Shown here: positions 43,134-52,094 of the stretch, one piece after another
Layout of the letters: each line of letters starts with the position of its first letter
How positions within the stretch are numbered: position 1 is the stretch's first letter
Source: CAIXSE01 sp040769125
Lineage (GTDB): Bacteria > Actinomycetota > Thermoleophilia > UBA2241
NCBI GenBank assembly: GCA_040769125.1
Contig: JAXGLO010000001.1
Location: 1,736,001-1,800,000, forward strand
Length of the DNA stretch: 64,000 nucleotides
Direction: 5' to 3'
Program-made: the position numbers and the translations under genes
Notes under the pieces: generated by a model
Told to the model about the DNA's origin: nothing
The model's database searches: none
The model's input: only the letters and a program-made list of their open reading frames with translations

Positions 43134-44690
43134 TTACTCCCACTCGATGGTGCTCGGCGGCTTGCTCGAGATGTCGTACACGACGCGGTTGACCTCCGGC
43201 ACCTCATTGATGATGCGCGATGAGAGCCTCTCGAGGAGATCGTATGGGAGTCGTGCCCAGTCGGCGGTCATGGCGTCGTCGCTCTTGACCGCGCGGATCG
43301 CGATCGCGTAGCCATAGGTGCGTTCGTCGCCCTGCACACCGACGCTGCGGATCACGGGCAGGATGGCGAAGCACTGCCAGATCTCGCGGTACATGCCGGC
43401 GCGCCGGATCTCCTCCTGCACGATCGCGTCGGCGCGCTGCAGGACGTCGACCCGCTCGCGAGTGATCTCGCCGATGATGCGGATCGCGAGGCCAGGGCCC
43501 GGGAACGGCTGGCGCCAGACGATGTGCTCGGGCAGGCCGAGCTCCTCGCCCACGGCGCGGACCTCGTCCTTGAAGAGCCAGCGCAGCGGCTCGACCAGCT
43601 CGAGGTCCATCTTCTCGGGGAGGCCGCCGACGTTGTGATGGCTCTTGATCTTGGCGGCCTGGTCCGTGCCGCTCTCGATGACGTCGGAGTAGAGCGTGCC
43701 CTGCACGAGGAACCTGGCGTCGGTGAGCTTGCGCGCTTCCTCCTCGAAGCAGCGGATGAACTCCTCGCCGATGATCTTGCGCTTGGACTCCGGGTCGGTG
43801 ACCCCCTCCAGCTTGCCGAGGAAGCGGTCGCTGGCGTCGACGGCGACGAGGGGGATGCCGAACGTGCCCGAGAAGGTCTCGACGACGCGCTCGGCCTCGC
43901 GCATGCGCATCATGCCCTGATCGACGAAGACGCAGGTGAGACGCTTGCCGATCGCCTTGTGCATGAGCAGCGCGGCCACCGATGAGTCGACCCCGCCGGA
44001 GAGGCCGAGGATGGCCTTGTTGTCGCCGACCTGCTCGCGGATCTTGCGGATGGACTCCTCGATGATCGAGACCGGCGTGAAGGTCGGCGAGCAATGGCAG
44101 GCCTGATAGAGGAAGTTGCGCAGGACCTCGGTGCCCTTGGGAGTGTGCGCCACCTCGGGATGGAACTGCACGGCGTAGATGCCGCGCTCGCGATCCTCCA
44201 TGGCCGCCACGGGAGCGCTGCCGCTCGCCGCCAGCACCGTAAAGCCGGGCGGCGGCTCGGTGATGCTGTCGCGGTGGCTCATCCAGCACTGCTCTTCGCC
44301 ACGGAGGCCTTTGAGGAGCAGGCCGGGCTCGAGCACGTTGAGCGTGGTCTTGCCGAACTCGCTGAGGCCGGTGCGCGCCACCGTGCCGCCGAGCTCGAGG
44401 GCGATGCTCTGGCAGCCGTAGCAGATGCCGAGGATCGGCACGCCGAGCGTGAAGATATCGGGGTTCACCCGGGGCCCGTCGTCGATGTAGACGCTCATGG
44501 GGCCGCCGGAGAGGATGATGCCCCTGGGGTTATAGGCCTTGATCTCCTCGATCGGAGCGTCGAACGGGATGAGCTCCGAGTAAACGCGGCACTCACGCAC
44601 CCGTCGGGCGATGAGCTGGCCGTACTGTGCCCCGAAGTCGAGCACGAGGACGGTATCGAACCCCTTGACTTCTTGCGCGGCCCGCGGCAC
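43134..44690 (-). CDS. guaA: GMP synthase (glutamine-hydrolysing)
   Basis: 518 residues from GTG 44690 with GGGAGG upstream. N-terminal class I glutamine amidotransferase: 'LVLDFGAQYGQLIARRVRE', nucleophile Cys in 'ILGICYGCQSIA', His/Glu in 'AVQFHPEVAHT'. Then the ATP-pyrophosphatase 'LSGGVDSSVAALLMHKAIG' and the dimerisation/XMP domain ending 'NRVVYDISSKPPSTIEWE', the conserved terminus. Converts XMP to GMP. Downstream of guaB3 by 134 bp, so the final two steps of GMP formation are neighbours. Confidence 0.97.
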   Translation of the reverse strand: MPRAAQEVKGFDTVLVLDFGAQYGQLIARRVRECRVYSELIPFDAPIEEIKAYNPRGIILSGGPMSVYIDDGPRVNPDIFTLGVPILGICYGCQSIALELGGTVARTGLSEFGKTTLNVLEPGLLLKGLRGEEQCWMSHRDSITEPPPGFTVLAASGSAPVAAMEDRERGIYAVQFHPEVAHTPKGTEVLRNFLYQACHCSPTFTPVSIIEESIRKIREQVGDNKAILGLSGGVDSSVAALLMHKAIGKRLTCVFVDQGMMRMREAERVVETFSGTFGIPLVAVDASDRFLGKLEGVTDPESKRKIIGEEFIRCFEEEARKLTDARFLVQGTLYSDVIESGTDQAAKIKSHHNVGGLPEKMDLELVEPLRWLFKDEVRAVGEELGLPEHIVWRQPFPGPGLAIRIIGEITRERVDVLQRADAIVQEEIRRAGMYREIWQCFAILPVIRSVGVQGDERTYGYAIAIRAVKSDDAMTADWARLPYDLLERLSSRIINEVPEVNRVVYDISSKPPSTIEWE

Positions 44691-44824
44691 TGCGCCTCCC
44701 TCGGTCGATGATGTCACGTACGAACAGATCCGGGGTGATGCACGCGGCGCCTCCCCCCAAGCCGACGTGATGACGCCCGCCCTGCAGGCCTCATGTATGT
44801 GTCGAGGTCGACCCGCTCCGCGGG

Positions 44825-45982
44825 TCAGCCCATGCCGACATCCTGCTCCTTCTGGAGCTTCTTGCCCTCGGTCATGAGCGCCGGCGCCACCATGACCTCG
44901 GCCTTCTGGAACGTGCTCAGCGACTCGTAGCCGCACGTTGCCATACTGGTGCGCAGGGCGCCGAAGAGATTCAGCGTGCCGTCGTTCTCGCGCGCCGGCC
45001 CGAGGAGAATCTCCTGCAGGCTGCCCTTGACCCCGGCCTTGACACGCGTGCCGCGCGGCAGCTGGGGATGGAAGGTCGCCATGCCCCAGTGGTAGCCGCG
45101 GCCCGCAGCCTCGGCGGCCGCGGCGAGCGGCGAGCCGATCATGACGGCGTCGGCGCCGAGGGCGATGGCCTTGCTGACGTCGCCGCCGGTGCGCATGCCG
45201 CCGTCGGCGATCACGTGGCAGTACTGGCCCGTCTCAAGGAGGTGCTGCACTCGGGCGGCGGCAGCGTCGGCGATGGCCGTGGCCTGCGGGACGCCGATGC
45301 CGAGCACGCCGCGCGTGGTGCAGGCGTGGCCGGGGCCGACGCCCACGAGCACGCCGACGGCGCCGGTGCGCATGAGATGCAGCGTAGTGGAGTACGAGGC
45401 CACGCCGCCGACGATCACGGGGACGGGGCACTCGCCGATGAACTTCCTGAGGTCGAGCGGCTGCACCCTGCTGCTCAGGTGCTCGGCCGAGACGACGGTG
45501 CCCTGGATGACGAGCACGTCGAGGCCGGCCTCGAGGGCGACCTGGTAGAACTCCTCGACGCGCTGCGGCGTGAGCGAGGCGGCCACCAGAACGCCGCCGT
45601 CCTTGATCTCCTTGATGCGCTTGGCGATGAGCTCGGCTTTGATGGGCTCCCTGTAGATCTCCTGCATCGTGCGCGTCGCCGACTCCTTAGGCAGAGAGGC
45701 GATCTGATCGAGTACCGCGTCGGCGTCGTCGTAACGGGTCTGCACGCCCTCGAGGTTGAGGACGGCGAGGCCGCCGAGCTTGCCCATGGTGACCGCAAAG
45801 GCGGGGTCGACCACGCCGTCCATCGCCGAGGCGAGGCAGGGAAGCGGCAGGGTATGCGGGCCGATCTTCCAGGTGATGTCGACGTCTTCGGCGTCGCGCG
45901 TACGCCGGCTCGGCACGATGGCTATGTCGTCGAAGCCGTAAGCACGGCGACCCTTCTTGCCGCGGCCGATCTCAACTTCCAT
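44825..45982 (-). CDS. GuaB3-family IMP dehydrogenase-related protein
   Basis: 385 residues from ATG 45982 with GAGGAGG upstream. IMPDH-like TIM barrel beginning 'GRGKKGRRAYGFDDIAIVPSRRTRD', the GuaB3 hallmark. It has no CBS domains, and the active-site loop is 'GVGPGHACTTRGVLGIGVPQATAI' with the catalytic Cys retained. 'VIADGGMRTGGDVSKAIALGADAVMIGSPLA' is the phosphate-binding region. GuaB3 occurs mainly in actinobacteria and cyanobacteria; some members are active IMP dehydrogenases. Next to guaA, supporting a purine role. Confidence 0.92.
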   Translation of the reverse strand: MEVEIGRGKKGRRAYGFDDIAIVPSRRTRDAEDVDITWKIGPHTLPLPCLASAMDGVVDPAFAVTMGKLGGLAVLNLEGVQTRYDDADAVLDQIASLPKESATRTMQEIYREPIKAELIAKRIKEIKDGGVLVAASLTPQRVEEFYQVALEAGLDVLVIQGTVVSAEHLSSRVQPLDLRKFIGECPVPVIVGGVASYSTTLHLMRTGAVGVLVGVGPGHACTTRGVLGIGVPQATAIADAAAARVQHLLETGQYCHVIADGGMRTGGDVSKAIALGADAVMIGSPLAAAAEAAGRGYHWGMATFHPQLPRGTRVKAGVKGSLQEILLGPARENDGTLNLFGALRTSMATCGYESLSTFQKAEVMVAPALMTEGKKLQKEQDVGMG

Positions 45983-46035
45983 GCCGTCCTCCTCACAGGG
46001 ACCGTGACCGGAACGAACCAGACTGAATCTACCGA

Positions 46036-46065
46036 AAGACCCGGGTACCAACGCACCCGGGTCTT
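46036..46065 (-). terminator. Hairpin between pfkB-type gene and guaB3
   Basis: AAGACCCGGGT (46036-46046) pairs with ACCCGGGTCTT (46055-46065) around an 8-nt loop, about 100 bp after the phosphofructokinase stop. Confidence 0.5.
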
Positions 46066-46166
46066 GAGCTCACTTCACAGTGCAGGTACAAGCTTGCTGA
46101 CTCTCATGGCAACGTGGCTCGACTGTACCAGCGGCTTCCGGAAAGGGTCAACACAGACCGGAGGCG

Positions 46167-47129
46167 TCAGTCGGCGGGCACGCCGTCGCCGACCTCGACG
46201 GCCTCGGTGGTGGCCACCAGGCGCTCGGCCTCTGCGGCGTCGAGAACCCCGGCGCCGTACTGCTGAGTGTTCGCGGCGGCCGCCGCGAGCCCGAAGCGCA
46301 GGCAATCGGAGAGATCGAGCTTGTCGTAGCGGGCACAGGCGAACCCGGCGAGGAAAGCGTCGCCGGAGCCCACCGTGCTCACCACGCTTTTCAGAGGCTC
46401 GACCGTTGCCGTGAAGACGTGCTCGCGATGGCCGGCACGGATGCGCGCCACGCAGCCGAACCGCGACTTGATGATCACGTTACGAGCGCCCATCTCGCAG
46501 ATCATCGCCGAGGCGTCGATCATGTCTTGCTCGTCGTGGAACTCGTGCCCCACGAGATCCTCGGCCTCGCGCGCGTTGGGGCACACCAGATGCGGGCGAC
46601 CGCGCACGCCCAGACGCAGCGGCTCGCCGGCAGCGTCGAGCACTACGTAGCAGCGGTGCCGGCGCACGCGCTCGGTGACGATAGCGTAGAAATCCTCGCG
46701 GACCTTGCGCGGCAACGAACCGGCCAGAACGAGGAAGCGTGCACCTTTGGAGAGGTACTCGATCTTCTCGATGAGCGCTTCGATCTCGGCGACGCTGACC
46801 GCCGGGCCGTACTCGATGACCTCAGTGTTGCGCCTCGTCGTGGGGTCGACCACGACGGTCGTGGTCCGCGACTCTCCGGCGATGTGCACGAAGTCGCTGA
46901 GGATGTTCTCGCGCTGCAGGCCCTCGATGACCTGCTGGCCCGCGCGCCCGCCCACGAGGCCGGTGGCAATCACCGGCCGACCCAGGGAGCGCAGGGCGCG
47001 GGCGACGTTGATGCCCTTGCCGCCAGGCAGCGTGAAGCTCTCGCTGGCGCGGTGACGGTGACCCATCTGGAAGCTGGGGACCGTCAACGTCTTGTCGACG
47101 GCCGCATTGGGAGTGACGGTGATGATCAC
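46167..47129 (-). CDS. 1-phosphofructokinase/hexose kinase, PfkB family
   Basis: 320 residues from GTG 47129. The start 'MIITVTPNAAVDKTL' and 'RASESFTLPGGKGINVARALRSLG' are those of FruK/LacC-type PfkB sugar-phosphate kinases. The anion-hole/catalytic motif is 'VSTVGSGDAFLAGFACA' with the catalytic Asp. It phosphorylates fructose-1-phosphate, tagatose-6-phosphate or fructose-6-phosphate; no transporter gene nearby narrows the substrate. Confidence 0.9.
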   Translation of the reverse strand: MIITVTPNAAVDKTLTVPSFQMGHRHRASESFTLPGGKGINVARALRSLGRPVIATGLVGGRAGQQVIEGLQRENILSDFVHIAGESRTTTVVVDPTTRRNTEVIEYGPAVSVAEIEALIEKIEYLSKGARFLVLAGSLPRKVREDFYAIVTERVRRHRCYVVLDAAGEPLRLGVRGRPHLVCPNAREAEDLVGHEFHDEQDMIDASAMICEMGARNVIIKSRFGCVARIRAGHREHVFTATVEPLKSVVSTVGSGDAFLAGFACARYDKLDLSDCLRFGLAAAAANTQQYGAGVLDAAEAERLVATTEAVEVGDGVPAD

Positions 47130-47285
47130 GTGCGGTCCGGCCTCTGATCCTCGTCTGCCCTGGACATACCGGCGCGCGACGTGCGCTGGCTCCGAGCAGG
47201 CTCAGTATAGCAGCAGGAACAACTCCCCGCCTTGACACCGCCCATGCCCGGGGATACTTTTCGTGAGCGTCATTCAATTGGCGTT

Positions 47286-47440
47286 ATCCTCGTTAGGTGA
47301 GGCTCCGACACACATAGAAGCCGTTGCCCGGAAACGTCCAGAGACGCCAACGGGTAGAACAGGCACTACCGGAGCAAGGTTTTGCCCGAAACGGCTGAGG
47401 CCCTGACCTCTACGGTGTGGCGTGCTAAAGCTACGGACGA
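47286..47440 (+). promoter_or_regulatory. M-box (ykoK) magnesium riboswitch
   Basis: Conserved blocks appear in order: CTCGTTAGGTGAGGCTCC at the start, GCCGTTGCCCGG, AGAGACGCCAACGGGTA, CACTACCGGAGCAAGG and GTGCTAAAGCTACGGA at the end. This is the M-box core consensus. It lies about 95 nt upstream of the MgtE_N-domain gene. A GC-rich hairpin (CTCCCGCGGGGAG) follows and could be the expression platform. High Mg is expected to switch the downstream pair off. Confidence 0.9.
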
Positions 47441-47534
47441 CAGAGGATCGCCCTCCTGCTGCGCGCTTCGAGCCTCCCGCGGGGAGCACCGTTGTCCGAC
47501 CCGCACAACGCGACAGATGAAGGAGGTGAGGGCG

Positions 47535-48785
47535 ATGTTCTTCCTGAGCAAGCTCCTTGGCAGCCCGGTGCGAGACGCCGAGGACAAGCCGGCCGGCTCC
47601 CTGCACGACCTGGTGGTCTCCTGCAGACAGCCCTACCCACGCGTCACCGCCCTCGCCGTACGCCGGCGCGGCCGCACCGTCTACGCCCAGTGGCCGGCCG
47701 TGAGCAGCATCGAGGAGTCCGGCACGATCCTCCGCATCCGCGCCTCCGAGCTCATCGGTCGCGATCTGGAGCCCTACGAGATGCTCCTGGCGGCCAGCTT
47801 CCTCGACAAGCAGCTCGTCGACACCGAGGGCCGTAAGGTCATCCGCGTCAACGACATCCAGATCGCACGGTCCGGCACCGGTATGCACGCCATGGCCGTC
47901 GACGTCTCGAGCGGCGCCATCCTGCGCCGCGTCGGCCTCGGCAAGGTGAGCGAACGCCTCGGCAAGAGCCGCCAGAAGCCCAAGCCGCACCTCATCGACT
48001 GGAGGAACGTCGACCTCGAGCAGACGGACGAGGCCGCCGTGCGCCTCGCCGTGCCGCGCACCAAGCTCGAGCTGCTGCACCCAGCCGACATCGCCGAGCT
48101 GGTGCACGAGCTTTCCCCGGAGGAGCGCGTCGCCGTCCTCGGCGCGCTCAAGGACGAGCTGGCCGCCGACGCCTTCGAGGAGCTGCACCCCACCTACCAG
48201 ACCTCCGTGCTGTTCGACCTCCCCGACGAGAAGGCCAGCGAGATCCTCAACGAGATGGCGCCCGACGCCGTCGCCGACCTGCTCGCCGGCCTGCCCGAAG
48301 ACCGCCGCCAGCGCTTCATCGCGATGATGGAGAAGGAGGATGCCGAAGACGTCCGCGAGCTGCTCAGCTACCCGCAGAACTCGGCCGGCGGCATCATGAC
48401 GACCGACTACGCCTGGGCGCGCCTCGATGACACCGTCGAAGAGGCCTTGGCGCGGCTGCGCGAGCAGGCCGAGTACGTCGAGACCGTCTACTACATCTAC
48501 GTCATCGACCGCTCGGAGCACCTGCGCGGCGTCTTCTCCCTGCGCGACCTCCTCACCACCTCCTCCGAGAGGCGGGTTCGCGACTTCATGACCAAAAACC
48601 CTGTCTCGGTCCGCACCGACGCGAACGAGGGCAGCGTCACCGAGGTGATCGCGAAGTACAACCTCCTCGCCCTCCCCGTCATCGACGACGAGAACAGGCT
48701 CCGCGGCATCATCACCATTGATGACGCCATCGACCTCGTGCTGCCTCTGGCCTGGAAGAAGCGACTCCCGAGGGTCTTCCAGTGA
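47535..48785 (+). CDS. Soluble PRC-barrel / MgtE_N / CBS-pair protein
   Basis: 416 residues from ATG 47535 with AAGGAGGTG upstream. N-terminal PRC-barrel-like repeats (about 1-160: 'SKLLGSPVRDAEDKPAGSLHDLVV', 'LVDTEGRKVIRVNDIQI'). The MgtE N-domain follows (about 180-285: 'LELLHPADIAELVHELSPEERVAVLGAL', 'LLAGLPEDRRQRFIAMM'). Two CBS motifs (about 290-416) end at 'GIITIDDAIDLVL'. The transmembrane half of MgtE is absent, so it cannot itself be a channel. Under the M-box and 10 bp before an Nramp-related transporter, it is probably the Mg-sensing regulatory subunit of that transporter. Confidence 0.85.
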   Translation: MFFLSKLLGSPVRDAEDKPAGSLHDLVVSCRQPYPRVTALAVRRRGRTVYAQWPAVSSIEESGTILRIRASELIGRDLEPYEMLLAASFLDKQLVDTEGRKVIRVNDIQIARSGTGMHAMAVDVSSGAILRRVGLGKVSERLGKSRQKPKPHLIDWRNVDLEQTDEAAVRLAVPRTKLELLHPADIAELVHELSPEERVAVLGALKDELAADAFEELHPTYQTSVLFDLPDEKASEILNEMAPDAVADLLAGLPEDRRQRFIAMMEKEDAEDVRELLSYPQNSAGGIMTTDYAWARLDDTVEEALARLREQAEYVETVYYIYVIDRSEHLRGVFSLRDLLTTSSERRVRDFMTKNPVSVRTDANEGSVTEVIAKYNLLALPVIDDENRLRGIITIDDAIDLVLPLAWKKRLPRVFQ

Positions 48786-48795
48786 GGAGGCCTCG

Positions 48796-50082
48796 ATGGC
48801 GTCGTTCGCCCGGTCGCTGATCCGGCTGGCGCCGGGCCGGCAACTCGCCGGCCGCGTCGGGCGCTCGCGGCTTCTCATCATCCTCAGCATGGTCGGGCCT
48901 GGCCTGATCGCCGCCAACGCCGGCAACGACGCCGGCGGAATCACCACGTGGTCGGTCATCGGCTCGCGCTACGGCTACAGCATGGTCTGGGTCCTCGTGC
49001 TGATCACGCCGGTGCTCGCCGTCGTGCAGGAGATGAACGCCCGCGTCGGCGTGGTCACAGGACGCGGGCTGGCCGCCCTCATCCGCGAGAACTACAGCCT
49101 CAAGATCACCGCCCTCGCGATCCTCGCCACGGTGGTGGCCAATTTCGGCACCACCGTGGCGGAGTTCTCGGGCATCGCCGCGGCCGGCAGCCTCTTCGGC
49201 GTGCCGGCCTACGTCAGCGTGCCCATCATGGCCTTCGCGGTGTGGCTCCTGGTGACGCGCGGTTCGTACCGCAAGGTCGAGCGCGTCCTCCTCGCCCTGG
49301 GCTTCGTGCTCGTCACGTACGTCATCTCCGGCCTGCTCGCCGGGCCCGACTGGGGCGCGGCGGCGCGCGGCGCGGTCTTGCCGCACATCAGGCTCGACAC
49401 TCTCTGGGTCTTCACGGCCGTCGCCGCCGTCGGCACCACGCTCACGCCCTGGGGGCAGTTCTTCATCCAGGCGGCCGTCGTCGACAAGAAAGTCTCGTTC
49501 AAGCAGTACGTCTACACCAAGTACGAGATCTACGTGGGCGCCGTGATCATGACCGGGATCGACTTCTTCATCGTCGTCGCCTGCGCTGCCACCCTCTTCA
49601 AGGAGGGCATCGTCGTCAGCACGGCACAGCAGGCGGCGCGAGCGCTCAAGCCCTTCCTCGGCCCGGCCGCCGACTTCCTCTTCGGCCTCGGCCTCTTCAG
49701 CGTCTCGGTGCTCGCCGCCGGCGTGCTGCCGCTGGCCACGGCCTACGTCGTCTGCGAGGCCTTCGGCTTCGAGTCCGGCCTCGACAGCTCCTTCCGTGAA
49801 GCTCCCGTCTTCAACGGCATCATCACGTTCCTGATGTTCGTGCCGGCGGCGGTCGCCGTCATTCCCGGCCTGCCGTTGGTCAGCGTCATCCTGGTCGCTC
49901 AGATGCTCAACGGAGTGCTGCTGCCCGTGATCCTGCTGTTCACCCTGCGCATAGTCAACAATCCGCGGGTGATGGGCGCGCACGTCAATGGCCCGGTCAG
50001 CAACACCATCGCCTGGGCCTTCACAATCACGCTCATCGGCCTCAGCGCGATCATGCTGGTCTCGCCGCTGTTCGGAGGGTAG
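48796..50082 (+). CDS. Nramp-related transporter, probable Mg/Mn type (NRMT-like)
   Basis: 428 residues from ATG 48796, about 11 membrane helices. Nramp fold: helix 1 'GLIAANAGNDAGGITTWSVIG', helix 6 'AAVGTTLTPWGQFFIQAAVVDKK'. The canonical metal motifs DPGN and MPHN are replaced by DAGG and TPWG. The metal-coordinating methionine, which excludes Mg and Ca in true Nramps, is therefore missing. Loss of that methionine is the feature of Nramp-related magnesium transporters described from Eggerthella. Co-transcription behind an M-box with an MgtE_N/CBS protein supports Mg uptake. Confidence 0.87.
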   Translation: MASFARSLIRLAPGRQLAGRVGRSRLLIILSMVGPGLIAANAGNDAGGITTWSVIGSRYGYSMVWVLVLITPVLAVVQEMNARVGVVTGRGLAALIRENYSLKITALAILATVVANFGTTVAEFSGIAAAGSLFGVPAYVSVPIMAFAVWLLVTRGSYRKVERVLLALGFVLVTYVISGLLAGPDWGAAARGAVLPHIRLDTLWVFTAVAAVGTTLTPWGQFFIQAAVVDKKVSFKQYVYTKYEIYVGAVIMTGIDFFIVVACAATLFKEGIVVSTAQQAARALKPFLGPAADFLFGLGLFSVSVLAAGVLPLATAYVVCEAFGFESGLDSSFREAPVFNGIITFLMFVPAAVAVIPGLPLVSVILVAQMLNGVLLPVILLFTLRIVNNPRVMGAHVNGPVSNTIAWAFTITLIGLSAIMLVSPLFGG

Positions 50083-50177
50083 CGAGCCGACACGGCGGGC
50101 GCCGTGGATGGAGCCGGCGCGGCCGCAACAGCTGCCGGAGACGGAGCGGCGGCCGCGGGCGGAGATGGCGCGGCGGC

Positions 50178-50855
50178 TCAGCCTGGGGCGCCGCCGCCGA
50201 TGAGCCCCTCCCGCCGCAGACAGTCGAGGAGAGCCACGCCCGCCAGAGCGCGGTGGCTGGCGCGATCCTTTTCGGGCTGCGACCACTCGGCCACCGTAAG
50301 CTCCGAGCCGTCGGGGATGAAGACGGGGTCGTAGCCGAACCCGCCGGCGCCGCGCGGCGACTCGGCGATGGCGCCCCACCAGTGACCGGTCACGGCGTAC
50401 TCATGGAACTCGGCATCGACGGCGACCAGGGAGCAGACGAAGCGCGCCCGGCGCGCGCCGGGGCCGACGTAGTCGGCCAGCTCGCGCAGGAGGCGCGCCA
50501 CGTTGGCGATGTCGGCGCCGGGCCCGTCGACGCCCGCGTAGCGGGCGCTCGTGACTCCCGGCGCCCACTCCAGCGCCTCGACCTCCAGGCCGGAGTCGTC
50601 GGCCAGGTAGAGCAGGCCGGCAGCGCCCGCCTCGGGTAGACCGGCTTCGGGCGCGCCGCCACACGCCGCCATGGCGCGGGCGAGGCCGTACGCCTTGCTG
50701 CGCGCGTTCTCGACGAAGCAGCTCTCGCCCTCGGGGGGCAACTCGACGTCCCCGGGCATGGCCAGCACCTCGTGAGGAGCGAGGATCTGGCGGAACTCCG
50801 TGAGCTTATGGCTGTTGCCGCTGGCCAGCATGAAGCGCATCTCGCCGGCTCTCAC
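50178..50855 (-). CDS. rdgB: RdgB/HAM1-family non-canonical purine NTP pyrophosphatase
   Basis: 225 residues from GTG 50855, which overlaps the rph stop (GTGA) and has AAGGA upstream; ATG 50840 is an alternative. Signatures: 'MLASGNSHKLTEFRQIL', 'SCFVENARSKAYGLARA', 'LADDSGLEVEAL', 'PGVTSARYAG', 'GGFGYDPVFI'. Hydrolyses ITP/XTP (dITP) to monophosphates. A short Gly/Ala/Pro insert (about 65-75) is unusual. The rph-rdgB pairing is widely conserved. Confidence 0.94.
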   Translation of the reverse strand: MRAGEMRFMLASGNSHKLTEFRQILAPHEVLAMPGDVELPPEGESCFVENARSKAYGLARAMAACGGAPEAGLPEAGAAGLLYLADDSGLEVEALEWAPGVTSARYAGVDGPGADIANVARLLRELADYVGPGARRARFVCSLVAVDAEFHEYAVTGHWWGAIAESPRGAGGFGYDPVFIPDGSELTVAEWSQPEKDRASHRALAGVALLDCLRREGLIGGGAPG

Positions 50856-51571
50856 AGGATTCCTTCGAGCGCCGCCGCCTGAGCCGCCGTAATGACGGCC
50901 GAGCCGGCGACGGCCAGATCGAGCATCTCCTCGAGAGCGGCGCGCGAGTACGGCTCGCCCTCCGCCGTCGCCTGCACCTCCACCAGCCGCCCGTCGCCGA
51001 CCATGACGACGTTCATATCCACCTCGGCGGCGGCGTCCTCCTCGTAACTCAGATCGAGCAGGACCTGGCCGTCGACGATCCCCACGGAGACGGCCGAGAT
51101 AGAGTCGAACAGGGGCAGCTCGTTGAGCCCCAGCAGCGCCTGGATCCGGCGGGCCACCTGCGCGACGGCCACGTAGGCGCCGCTGATGCTCGCCGTGCGC
51201 GTGCCGCCATCCGCCTGCAGCACGTCGCAGTCGACGGTGATCGTGCGCTCGCCGATGATGCCCAGGTCGACCACGCTGCGCAGGCTGCGGCCAATGAGGC
51301 GCTGGATCTCCATGGTGCGGCCGGACTGGCGGCCACGAACCGCCTCTCGCGGCGTGCGCGTCAGCGTGGCCGTCGGCAGCATGCTGTACTCGGCGGTGAG
51401 CCAGCCCCGACCCGACCCACGCAGCCAGCTCGGCACACCGTCGCTGAGCGATGCGGTGCAGAGCACGTGCGTGTCGCCCAGCTCGATGCGCGCCGAGCCG
51501 GCGGCGAACTTGGCCACGTCCGGCGTGATGCGAAGTGGCCGCACGTCCGATCGACCTCGTCCCGTCCTCAC
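50852..51571 (-). CDS. rph: Ribonuclease PH
   Basis: 239 residues from GTG 51571, chosen for the GAGGAGG 6 nt upstream and family length; the upstream ATG 51592 is less likely. Motifs: 'GRGRSDVRPLRI', 'GDTHVLCTASL', 'GRGWLTAEYSMLPTAT', 'GRQSGRTMEIQRLIGRSLRSVVDL', 'VDCDVLQADGGTRTASISGAYVA'. Phosphorolytic 3'-end trimming of tRNA precursors. Overlaps rdgB. Confidence 0.96.
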   Translation of the reverse strand: MRTGRGRSDVRPLRITPDVAKFAAGSARIELGDTHVLCTASLSDGVPSWLRGSGRGWLTAEYSMLPTATLTRTPREAVRGRQSGRTMEIQRLIGRSLRSVVDLGIIGERTITVDCDVLQADGGTRTASISGAYVAVAQVARRIQALLGLNELPLFDSISAVSVGIVDGQVLLDLSYEEDAAAEVDMNVVMVGDGRLVEVQATAEGEPYSRAALEEMLDLAVAGSAVITAAQAAALEGIL

Positions 51572-51611
51572 GATGATCCTCCTCAGCCGCATGCGCGGCG
51601 CCGCTCTACCC

Positions 51612-52094
51612 TCAGGCCGTAGGCTTGATTGCTCCGAACAGGTGCTCGCGCCGCTTGAGCGCGTAGAGAAGCGCGGCGCCGATGCTCGCCATGACCGCGG
51701 CCTCCCCCGCCGAGACCCAGACGACGCTCGCCCAGAAGGGCAGGTCGAGCACGACGGCGAGCATGGTCGCCACACCGAGCCCATTGACCACGACCGGCAC
51801 GAGCAGAGCCCACCAGCGCGGCCCGATCCGGTGCATCAGCGAAACGGCGACCAGGGTGAGCAGCGAGCCGACAACCACGTCGAGCACCAGCATCGGGCTG
51901 TTGAGGTTGCCCAGCGCCGTGCCGATGGCGAGCCCGGGCACGGCCGCCGGGTCGAAGCACGCGAACACCGTGAGAGCCTCGGCGAGGCGGAGCTGGAAGG
52001 GGCCGTAGGCGAGGGCGTTGAGCCCCGGGGCCAGCGTGAGAGCCGCGTAGAGAGCTGCGTACAACGCGGCACGAGCCACCAGCCTAGCGCTCAT
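51612..52094 (-). CDS. QueT-like transporter (queuosine precursor ECF S-component family)
   Basis: 160 residues, about five membrane helices. The QueT core is 'ALTLAPGLNALAYGPFQLRLAEALTVFACFDPAAVPGLAIGTALGNL' with the conserved 'QLRLAEAL' and 'GNLNSP'. The family imports queuine or preQ precursors together with an ECF energy module, which is not in this window. ATG 52094 overlaps the murI stop (ATGA). No preQ1 riboswitch was recognised upstream, because the gene is internal to the murI operon. Confidence 0.85.
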   Translation of the reverse strand: MSARLVARAALYAALYAALTLAPGLNALAYGPFQLRLAEALTVFACFDPAAVPGLAIGTALGNLNSPMLVLDVVVGSLLTLVAVSLMHRIGPRWWALLVPVVVNGLGVATMLAVVLDLPFWASVVWVSAGEAAVMASIGAALLYALKRREHLFGAIKPTA

